Shown: positions 8,270 through 13,820 of the stretch, one piece after another
Layout: each line of letters begins with the position of its first letter
Position numbering within the stretch: position 1 is the first letter of the stretch
Source: Pelotomaculum sp. UBA4789
GTDB lineage: Bacteria; Bacillota; Desulfotomaculia; Desulfotomaculales; Pelotomaculaceae
Assembly (NCBI GenBank): GCA_002402945.1
Contig: DHGV01000088.1
Coordinates: 1 to 15,937 of the forward strand
Reading direction: 5' to 3'
DNA: 15,937 nt
Made by a program: the position numbers and the translations under genes
The notes under the pieces: generated by a model
The model's database searches: none
Seen by the model: the letters and a program-made list of their open reading frames with translations, nothing else
What the model was told of the DNA's origin: nothing

Positions 8270-9262
8270 CTATTTTTGCAGCCAGGGCATCATTTTACGC
8301 AGCTTCGCGCCTACCTTCTCAACCAGCAGCTCACTTTCTTTTCTGGCCATAGCATTGTAGGCAGGACGGCCGGCCTTGTTTTCCAGGATCCATCTCTTGG
8401 CAAACTCGCCGTTCTGGATCTCGGTCAGGACCTTTTTCATTTCTTTGCGGGTCTCTTGAGTGATGATCCGCGGGCCGGTTATATAGTCCCCGTATTCAGC
8501 TGTGGTGCTGACAGAGTAACGCATCCCGGCGAGCCCGCCCTCGTTGATCAAATCAACAATCAGCTTCATTTCATGCAGGCACTCAAAGTAAGCAATTTCA
8601 GGCGCATACCCCGCTTCCACGAGGGTGTCGAAGCCCGCTTTCATCAGCTCGGTAACACCGCCGCAGAGCACTGCCTGCTCGCCGAAGAGGTCGGTCTCTG
8701 TTTCTTCCCTGAAGGTGGTCTCGAAAACACCCGCCCTGGCGCCGCCGATACCCTTGGCAAATGCCAGGCCGATTTCCCTGGCTTTGCCTGTGAAATCCTG
8801 GTATACCGCAATCAGGCAGGGTACCCCTTTACCTTCCTGGTACATCCGGCGCACAATATGTCCCGGTCCTTTGGGCGCGATCATGAAAACATCGATATCC
8901 GGCGGGGGCACAATCTGGCCGAAATGGATACAAAAGCCGTGGGAAAACATGAGCGCGTTTCCCGGGCTCAGGTATGGCGCAATCTGCTCCTTGTAAATAT
9001 CCGCCTGCAGTTCGTCCGGCAGCAGGATCTGAATAATATCTCCCGCTTTTGCCGCTTCGGGCACAGTCAATACCTTGAGCCCGTCAGCCTCTGCTTGCTG
9101 CCAGCTCGGCCGGCCCTTGCGCAATCCGACGACGACATTAAGACCGCTATCCTGAAGGTTTTGCGCCTGAGCGTGGCCCTGGCTGCCGTACCCGATGATG
9201 GCGATGGTTTTACCCTTTAGTAAATTTAGGTCCGCGTCTTGATCATAGTAGATCTTTGGCAT
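8270..9262 (-). CDS. ilvC: Ketol-acid reductoisomerase, class I
   Basis: A 330-residue enzyme that isomerises and reduces acetolactate and acetohydroxybutyrate to the dihydroxy acids. The N-terminal Rossmann domain has GYGSQGHAQAQN (24-35). The cofactor loop LRKGRPSW (47-54) has Arg and Ser residues typical of NADPH-preferring forms. The C-terminal knotted domain has His108 and the metal ligands Asp191 and Glu195 (ETETDLFGEQAVLCGG). The ATG shares one base with the ilvN stop (TAATG), and GAGGAGGAA lies inside ilvN, so the two are translationally coupled. Its stop abuts the repeat-filled gap before ilvB2. Confidence 0.97.
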   Translation of the reverse strand: MPKIYYDQDADLNLLKGKTIAIIGYGSQGHAQAQNLQDSGLNVVVGLRKGRPSWQQAEADGLKVLTVPEAAKAGDIIQILLPDELQADIYKEQIAPYLSPGNALMFSHGFCIHFGQIVPPPDIDVFMIAPKGPGHIVRRMYQEGKGVPCLIAVYQDFTGKAREIGLAFAKGIGGARAGVFETTFREETETDLFGEQAVLCGGVTELMKAGFDTLVEAGYAPEIAYFECLHEMKLIVDLINEGGLAGMRYSVSTTAEYGDYITGPRIITQETRKEMKKVLTEIQNGEFAKRWILENKAGRPAYNAMARKESELLVEKVGAKLRKMMPWLQK

Positions 9263-9783
9263 TAGCTTTCTTCCTCCTCTTTATTGTTTATATTTTTAGA
9301 ACCGGCTTTAAAACCCCGCAGCATGGCTATTTTCCCTGTGCGTACCAGTTCCTTGATCCCAAATGGACGCAGTGATTCTTCAAAAGCGGTAATTTTACCA
9401 TCATTGCCTGTTACCTCGATGGTCAGGGTCTTGGGTCCGACATCTACAATCCTGGCGCGGAAGATATCCACCAGCTGCATTATCTCCGCCCGCCTGGCGG
9501 CGTCGGCGCTGACTTTGATCAGGACCAGCTCCCGGTCAACATAGGCGTCCCTGGTGATATCGCTGATTTTAATCACATCTACCAGTTTGTGCAGCTGCTT
9601 ATTCAGCTGCTCCAGGTACCTGTCGTCTCCCTCAACCACGATGGTCATCCTTGATACAGCAGGATTATCCGTTCTGCCCACGGCAAGGCTGTCGATATTG
9701 AAGCCGCGCCGGCTGAAAAGACCTGCAACCCGGGCTAAAACTCCAGGAGTATTTTCTACTTCTACTGCCAGGGTGTGCTTCAT
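9262..9783 (-). CDS. ilvN: Acetohydroxyacid synthase regulatory small subunit
   Basis: A 173-residue protein. The first ~75 residues are an ACT domain (HTLAVEVENTPGVLARVAGLFSRRGFNI) that in this family binds valine, activates the large subunit and confers feedback inhibition. The rest is the AHAS small-subunit C-terminal domain. ATG 9783 is chosen because GGAGGGG lies 7 nt upstream; a TTG at 9786 would add one residue. It is the only small-subunit gene in the window, located between ilvB1 and ilvC. Confidence 0.95.
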   Translation of the reverse strand: MKHTLAVEVENTPGVLARVAGLFSRRGFNIDSLAVGRTDNPAVSRMTIVVEGDDRYLEQLNKQLHKLVDVIKISDITRDAYVDRELVLIKVSADAARRAEIMQLVDIFRARIVDVGPKTLTIEVTGNDGKITAFEESLRPFGIKELVRTGKIAMLRGFKAGSKNINNKEEEES

Positions 9784-9801
9784 CAATGAACCCCTCCCAA
9801 T

Positions 9802-11469
9802 TTAACCAAGCATTTTGTCCAGCGACTCGCCCGGGGGAACTATGGGCAGAACGTTGTCTTCCCTATCAACAATAAAATCTATCATGACCGGCTTTTTAGA
9901 TTTGATTGCCCGCTTCAGCGCCGGCACGACTTCCTCTTTTTTGGTCACCCTGATCCCAACCGCGCCATACGCTTCTGCCAGCTTAACGAAATCCGGATTA
10001 ATCAGCTCACTGTGGGAATACCTCCGGTTGTAGAACATCTCCTGCCACTGCCTGACCAGCCCCAGATAGCCGTTGTTCAATATGGCCACATTAATAGGGA
10101 GCTCATAATTAACCGCAGTGCAAAGCTCCTGGATATTCATTTGAATGCTGCCGTCACCGGCTATATCGAACACCACTTCGTCCGGGCAGCCCACCTGAAC
10201 ACCAATAGCCGCAGGCAAACCAAATCCCATCGTGCCAAGGCCGCCAGATGTAATAAAGGAGCGCGGCTTGTTAAAAGTGTAATACTGCGCTGTCCACATC
10301 TGGTGCTGCCCCACTTCAGTGGTGATCCTGGCATTGCCTTCCGTCAGGTTGTATATTTCCTGGATTACATACTGTGGCTTGATATTGCCGCTGTCACAAT
10401 ATTTTAATGGGTATTCCTTTTTCCAGGCCTGGATCTTCTGCCGCCAGGCATCTTCCAGATTCGGTTTGAGCACTGCCAGCAGCTGGCCCAGCACTTTTTT
10501 GACATCGCCCACTATGGGGATATCAACCCTTATGTTTTTGCCGATTTCAGCAGGATCAATATCGATATGAATGACCTTTGCCTTCGGGGCAAAGGTCTCC
10601 AGCTTACCTGTCACCCGGTTGTCAAACCGCGCCCCCACGGCGATGAGCAGGTCGCATTCACAAACAGCAAAATTGGCGAACTTTGTGCCGTGCATGCCGA
10701 GCATGCCAAGAAACAGCGGGTGGGTACCGGGAAAACCGCCCAGCCCCATCAGGGTACATGTAACCGGCGCTGCCAGCATTTCAGCCAGCTTCAGCAGTTC
10801 ATTATGGGCGCCGGATATAACCACGCCGCCGCCGGCATAGATCAGCGGCCGTTTTGAACAAGCTATCGCTCCGGCAGCTTCCTCTATCTGCTTCGGCTCA
10901 ACATCCGGCGCCGGTTTGTACCCGGGCAGGCTGATCTCGCCAGGCTGTCTGTATTCAATGCGGGACAGCGATATGTCGCTGGGGACATCGATCAGCACCG
11001 GGCCAGGCCTGCCGGTGGTAGCGATATAGAATGCCTCTTTTACGATTTGAGCCAGTTCATCCGGGTTTTTAACCAGATAGCTGTGTTTGACAATGGGCAT
11101 GGTGATGCCCGTTATGTCCGCTTCCTGAAAGGAATCCCTGCCCAGCGAGGACCGTGTAACCTGCCCGGTAATGGCCACCATGGGCACAGAGTCCATAAAC
11201 GCATTCGCGATCCCGGTAACCAGGTTGGTGGCGCCCGGGCCGGAGGTGGCCAGGCAGACACCAGGTTTGCCGGTAGCGCGGGCGTAACCGTCCGCCGCAT
11301 GCGCGACACCCTGTTCGTGACGGCCCAATATATGCCGGATGCCCGAATCATACAGCGCGTCATAAATCGGCAGCGCCATGCCACCGGGATACCCGAATAT
11401 GGTATCCACCTCTTCAGCTTCTATGCTTTTTAAAAGAATTTCCGCTCCAGATAGTTTTACTGCACCCAT
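9802..11469 (-). CDS. ilvB: Acetohydroxyacid synthase catalytic subunit, first copy (canonical)
   Basis: A ThDP- and FAD-dependent large subunit of 555 residues that makes acetolactate or 2-aceto-2-hydroxybutyrate. Catalytic Glu52 (RHEQG), SGPGATN, the ThDP motif GDG (438-440) to NN (465-466), and the canonical VRQWQEMFY with Trp475 are all present. ATG 11469 is chosen since GGGAAGGA lies 9 nt upstream and the family homology (VKLSGAEIL) starts there. ATG 11478 touches the ribosome binding site, and the frame back to 11538 runs through a terminator-like hairpin. It is followed by ilvN after 18 nt, the usual large-small pair. Confidence 0.96.
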   Translation of the reverse strand: MGAVKLSGAEILLKSIEAEEVDTIFGYPGGMALPIYDALYDSGIRHILGRHEQGVAHAADGYARATGKPGVCLATSGPGATNLVTGIANAFMDSVPMVAITGQVTRSSLGRDSFQEADITGITMPIVKHSYLVKNPDELAQIVKEAFYIATTGRPGPVLIDVPSDISLSRIEYRQPGEISLPGYKPAPDVEPKQIEEAAGAIACSKRPLIYAGGGVVISGAHNELLKLAEMLAAPVTCTLMGLGGFPGTHPLFLGMLGMHGTKFANFAVCECDLLIAVGARFDNRVTGKLETFAPKAKVIHIDIDPAEIGKNIRVDIPIVGDVKKVLGQLLAVLKPNLEDAWRQKIQAWKKEYPLKYCDSGNIKPQYVIQEIYNLTEGNARITTEVGQHQMWTAQYYTFNKPRSFITSGGLGTMGFGLPAAIGVQVGCPDEVVFDIAGDGSIQMNIQELCTAVNYELPINVAILNNGYLGLVRQWQEMFYNRRYSHSELINPDFVKLAEAYGAVGIRVTKKEEVVPALKRAIKSKKPVMIDFIVDREDNVLPIVPPGESLDKMLG

Positions 11470-11503
11470 ACCTGTCATTCCTTCCCAAAGACCGCAAAAT
11501 CTT

Positions 11504-11539
11504 GTTATAGAAAAAATGGCCGGAACACGGCCGGCCATT
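11504..11539 (-). terminator. Intrinsic-terminator-like hairpin between ilvE and ilvB1
   Basis: On the minus strand AATGGCCGG (11539-11531) pairs perfectly with CCGGCCATT (11523-11515) around a 7-nt loop, directly followed by TTTTCTATAAC, so the 3' side reads as CCGGCC-A-UUUUUUCU. That is a GC-rich 9-bp stem and a U-run, in the direction of operon transcription. It should reduce read-through from ilvE into the remaining nine genes. No alternative antiterminator was identified by eye. Confidence 0.72.
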
Positions 11540-11566
11540 CGCCCGTTTTAAATTAGTGAAAAGATA

Positions 11567-12460
11567 TTATTTTTTTGAAGCCGCTGCTCCTGGATAAATA
11601 AGAGGGCCGTCTGACTTAACAAGCTCGTGGAAATCAGCCATCAGCCCCCAGGTCATTTCGCCGGGCTTGCCATTGGCAATCACCCGCCCGTCAACGTTTA
11701 TGCAGGGGATGACCTCCGCGGCTGTACCGGTGAGGAAAACCTCATCCGCAGTATAAACATCAAACAGGGTAAACATTTTCTCCTCAACAGGTATCCCCTT
11801 CTGACGAGCGATGTACATAACCGCGTTGCGGGTAATCCCCTCCAGAATACCGGCAGAGGCCGGCGGGGTGATTAAGACGCCTTTTTTCACGATAAAAATA
11901 TTATCTCCGGTTGCCTCCGCCACATAACCTTCATTATTAAGCATGATTGCCTCAGGCACGCCGCTGAGGGCGGCTTCCATCTTGGCGTAAATGTTGTTCA
12001 GGTAGTTCAGCGACTTTACCCGCGGGATACAGGCAGTGGGTATGTTCCGGCGTGTAGATACCGTAATAATCGACAGGCCCTTTTCATATAACTCGTCCGG
12101 ATAAAGGACAATTGAGGCAGTGATACAAAAGATAAAAGCTTTTGGGCACTTGCGCGGATCCAGGCCAAGGTCTCCCACGCCCCTGGTTACCACAAGCCGG
12201 ATGTAGGCGTCTCTCAGTTTGTTGCGCCGCAATGTCTCCAGTACAACTTCCTGCATTTCATCCTTAGTAATAGGTATCTCCAGGCAGATGGCCCTCGCCC
12301 CGTCATAAAGGCGGTCCAGGTGTTCACCCAGTTTGAAGACTCTCCCGTAATATGCCCTGATACCTTCAAAAACGCCATCGCCATAGAGCAGACCATGGTC
12401 AAAAACAGAAACAACTGCTTTATCCTTCGGCACAAATTCGCCATTCAGATATATGATCAT
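11567..12460 (-). CDS. ilvE: Branched-chain amino acid aminotransferase
   Basis: A 297-residue fold-type IV PLP enzyme, the last step to leucine, isoleucine and valine. N-terminal YLNGEFVPKDKAVVSVFDHGLLYGDGVFEGIRAY is typical of the family. The PLP lysine is Lys149 in RVKSLNYLNN, Glu182 lies in EATGDNIF, and FLTGTAAEV (242-250) is the phosphate and substrate loop. A D-amino acid transaminase is an alternative within the fold, but the operon context and the SLNYLNN motif support IlvE. AAGGGG lies upstream of the ATG. It is the first gene after the T-box leader and is separated from ilvB1 by a terminator-like hairpin. Confidence 0.95.
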   Translation of the reverse strand: MIIYLNGEFVPKDKAVVSVFDHGLLYGDGVFEGIRAYYGRVFKLGEHLDRLYDGARAICLEIPITKDEMQEVVLETLRRNKLRDAYIRLVVTRGVGDLGLDPRKCPKAFIFCITASIVLYPDELYEKGLSIITVSTRRNIPTACIPRVKSLNYLNNIYAKMEAALSGVPEAIMLNNEGYVAEATGDNIFIVKKGVLITPPASAGILEGITRNAVMYIARQKGIPVEEKMFTLFDVYTADEVFLTGTAAEVIPCINVDGRVIANGKPGEMTWGLMADFHELVKSDGPLIYPGAAASKK

Positions 12461-12520
12461 TGTAACAACCCCTTAGTACATAAAATAATGCAGCAAACTT
12501 TTTATTATCCATCTGCCCAA

Positions 12521-12577
12521 TAAAATAAAACAACCCCTCGCCAGACAGCCTTTTAAGCTGTCAGGGACGAGAGGTTG
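12521..12577 (-). terminator. T-box-regulated intrinsic terminator
   Basis: On the minus strand CAACCTCTCGTCCCTGACAGC pairs imperfectly with the complementary 3' arm ending GGCGAGGGGTTG around an AAAA-containing loop, followed by TTTTATTTTA. It lies immediately 3' of the T-box sequence, which forms the competing antiterminator. Confidence 0.92.
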
Positions 12578-12814
12578 AAATCCTCACGCGGTACCACCCT
12601 GCTTGCTTCACAAAAAAGAAGCCTCTTGATGTGCTCTAACAGCACGGCATGGTAACGGACGCCTGATCCGGCCCGGCTTACTTTAACTTTTCAGCCTGCG
12701 ACTCCGGGGTGATGTCGGAACCTGCGTAAAAGCACCGGTTTTCAGCTAACCCGGCTCTCTGAAGCTTTATCAAGCAGACCCTGGTCCCCTTCATAGCTTT
12801 TACCAATATAACTG
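12521..12814 (-). promoter_or_regulatory. T-box leader, isoleucine specifier, controlling the ilv-leu operon
   Basis: The minus strand carries the T-box consensus AGGGTGGTACCGCG at 12600-12587. Upstream are stem I features: AGAGAGCCGGG, a GCTGAAAACCGG stretch, and a specifier region GACATCACCCCGGAG. In this context the specifier triplet is AUC (12713-12711), followed by ACC as in other T-boxes, so uncharged tRNA-Ile is the predicted ligand. UGGU in the T-box matches an ACCA tRNA end, which agrees with the A discriminator of tRNA-Ile. Stem III (GCTTC...GAAGC) lies just before the T-box. Low isoleucine charging should permit read-through into ilvE and beyond. Confidence 0.93.
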
Positions 12815-12820
12815 TTTTTC

Positions 12821-12849
12821 AGTATACAAAAAACCCCCAAAAGTGTCAA
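12821..12849 (-). promoter_or_regulatory. Sigma-A promoter of the ilv-leu operon
   Basis: A perfect -35 TTGACA (12849-12844) is separated by exactly 17 bases from TATACT (12826-12821), on the minus strand. The predicted start is near 12814, just upstream of the T-box stem I. Confidence 0.9.
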
Positions 12850-12896
12850 GTTATAAATTAATTTGGTCGAAAGCTGTTTAATGATAAAATAAAAAT

Positions 12897-12926
12897 TTAA
12901 CAAATTATTAATAAATTTTATATATT
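12897..12926 (+). promoter_or_regulatory. Possible promoter of the glutaredoxin-FTR unit
   Basis: TTAACA (12897-12902) and TATATT (12921-12926) are separated by 18 bases in very AT-rich DNA. A second -10-like TATAAT is at 12976-12981 but lacks a good -35. The 190 bases between the divergent ilv promoter and the glutaredoxin start hold no other gene. ATGGG (12969-12973) can pair with CCCAT nearby, which is weak. Confidence 0.35.
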
Positions 12927-13040
12927 TATCCTTTAAAATACTTTATAGGAGCAGATCCTGGTTATTTAATGGGGATATAATTCACCCATTGATTACAGTA
13001 ACCCCGGTATCATCATATTTTTTAAAGCGAGGTGTGGCAC

Positions 13041-13289
13041 ATGGTTAAACTTTACGCCCTGAGTTCCTGTCCCTGGTGTAAAAAAGCAAAGGTTTATCTT
13101 ACTGAAAAGCAGATACCCTTTGAATTTATTGAGGTGGATTTACTGAAGGGAAAAGAACAGGAAAAAGCAGTGGAGGAAGTCAAGAAGCTGGTTGGGGATG
13201 CGGTTTTCCCGGTTACAGTGATTGGCGACAAGGCAATTCTTGGCTATAAACCTAATGAATTTGCAGAGGCGCTGAAAAATGTCAAATAG
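13041..13289 (+). CDS. Glutaredoxin-family thiol-disulfide protein
   Basis: An 82-residue thioredoxin-fold protein. The N-terminal VKLYALSSCPWCKKAKVYL has the dithiol active site CPWC. FPVTVIGDKAILGY carries the cis-proline and glycine-rich glutathione-binding-like loop. The start is ATG 13041: GAGGTG ends 6 nt before it, and the GTG at 13032 lies inside that ribosome binding site. It overlaps the next gene by 11 nt, so both are made together. The partner is an FTR-like reductase, which suggests that this glutaredoxin is reduced by ferredoxin through that protein rather than by glutathione; this is an inference. NrdH-redoxin is the main alternative name, but the neighbours do not include ribonucleotide reductase. 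Confidence 0.93.
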   Translation: MVKLYALSSCPWCKKAKVYLTEKQIPFEFIEVDLLKGKEQEKAVEEVKKLVGDAVFPVTVIGDKAILGYKPNEFAEALKNVK

Positions 13290-13677
13290 AGTATTTTGCC
13301 CTGTGTGCCTGGTGTCATTTATCATTAAGTACCCGCTTAAGGGAAAAGATACCGTGCTTTGCCCGGTTTGCGGGGCAAAGCTGGAAATCACAGCGGTTAG
13401 TCCGGAAATTACAGCACGCAGGTTCCCTCAGGCGCCGGAAGCGGAAATTAGAGAACGGGCAGAAAACTTTGCCAGGCTTAGGGATTACGTGTTTAATGAA
13501 GATAAGGATTCGGTCATAGAGGGCCTGCTCCAGAAGAATGAGGCGCACGGTGACTTCTTCTGCCCCTGCAAGTTTGACAATATCCCTGAAAATATCTGTC
13601 CCTGCCTGGAGACACGCAGAAACCGGGTTATAAAGGAAGGAATGTGCTTCTGAGGCCTATTCTACAAAAAGGGGTGA
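13279..13677 (+). CDS. Zinc-ribbon plus ferredoxin:thioredoxin reductase catalytic domain protein, probable selenoprotein (TGA 13651-13653 read as Sec)
   Basis: By the standard code it is 124 residues and stops at 13653. Residues 1-31 hold two knuckles, C7PVC10 and C28PVC31, a zinc-ribbon or rubredoxin-like site. Residues ~54-123 match the FTR beta-chain fold (DSVIEGLLQKNEAHGDFFCPC). Family cysteines are CPC (95, 97), CPC (107, 109) and then Cys123, but the family's last motif is Cys-x-Cys. Cys95, 107, 109 and 123 fit the four [4Fe-4S] ligands, and Cys97 the first redox cysteine. The partner cysteine falls on codon 125, which is TGA, and the frame continues GLFYKKG to TGA 13675-13677, resembling the CHCGLF ending of homologues. 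With the SECIS-like hairpin downstream I read codon 125 as selenocysteine. The role would be ferredoxin-driven reduction of disulfides, with the overlapping glutaredoxin as likely target. The domain call is firm; Sec decoding is an inference. AGAGG lies 9 nt before the ATG. Confidence 0.85.
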
Positions 13678-13688
13678 GGTCTTACCTC
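13671..13688 (+). promoter_or_regulatory. Candidate bacterial SECIS hairpin
   Basis: GGGGUG (13671-13676) pairs with UACCUC (13683-13688), including two G-U pairs, around the loop AGGUCU (13677-13682). The hairpin begins 17 nt after the in-frame TGA, and its loop 23 nt after. The loop has the same six bases as the E. coli fdhF SECIS loop, whose G and U are known SelB contacts; the fdhF sequence is from memory. A competing fold, GUGAGGU with ACCUCGU around CUU, is possible and may be as stable. Confidence 0.6.
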
Positions 13689-13705
13689 GTCAATATTTAT
13701 TGGCT

Positions 13706-13735
13706 AAACCGCCTTTGGGCGGTTTCAGTTTTATT
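13706..13735 (+). terminator. Intrinsic terminator after the FTR-like gene
   Basis: AAACCGCC (13706-13713) pairs with GGCGGTTT (13718-13725) around TTTG, followed by CAGTTTTATT. It ends the two-gene redox unit. Confidence 0.9.
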
Positions 13736-13737
13736 GC

Positions 13738-13755
13738 AAAGCTTATATAAGCTTT
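13738..13755. promoter_or_regulatory. 18-bp perfect palindrome, candidate operator
   Basis: AAAGCTTATATAAGCTTT is its own exact reverse complement. It lies just downstream of the terminator and overlaps the -35 of the likely helD promoter, a position suited to repressor binding. No regulator gene is visible in the window. Confidence 0.5.
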
Positions 13756-13781
13756 ACTAATATTACCCATTGATATATAAT
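13753..13781 (+). promoter_or_regulatory. Probable promoter of the HelD-like gene
   Basis: TTTACT (13753-13758) and a perfect TATAAT (13776-13781) are 17 bases apart. An alternative pair is TTGCAA (13734-13739) with TAATAT (13758-13763), 18 bases apart. Confidence 0.5.
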
Positions 13782-13820
13782 TAAATTTTCTTATAAAAGC
13801 ACGAGTCTGGATGTGATCTG

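Larger units (their letters stand above)
7957..8270. repeat. Composite repeat region filling the ilvC-ilvB2 gap
   Basis: This fills most of a 326-bp gap without a gene. From left to right: a tract of GTGAGACGTGGGACGTG-like units (about 7960-8036), a complete REP unit, a 12-bp hairpin with a 7-nt loop, about 85 bp with no recognisable feature, then TCTGACGTCAGA (8241-8252, a perfect palindrome) and a GACGACCGACGAC run ending on the ilvC stop codon. Read in reverse complement it has the same order of tracts around a REP unit as the 2694-2960 region. Confidence 0.6.

Noticed and set aside
11470..11538. N-terminal extension of ilvB1 to 11538
   Set aside because: It would run through the terminator-like hairpin and has no ribosome binding site; GGGAAGGA supports ATG 11469.
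13032..13040. GTG 13032 as glutaredoxin start
   Set aside because: This GTG overlaps the GAGGTG ribosome binding site that serves ATG 13041.
13651..13677. Programmed frameshift or sequencing indel as the reason for the lost last FTR cysteine
   Set aside because: The same frame continues after the TGA with the expected GLF-type ending and a second stop, so a shift is not needed. A point error TGC/TGT to TGA cannot be excluded from the sequence alone.
13673..13691. The GTGAGGT/ACCTCGT hairpin as terminator of the FTR-like gene
   Set aside because: It has no U-run. The strong hairpin with a T-rich tail at 13706-13735 serves this role.
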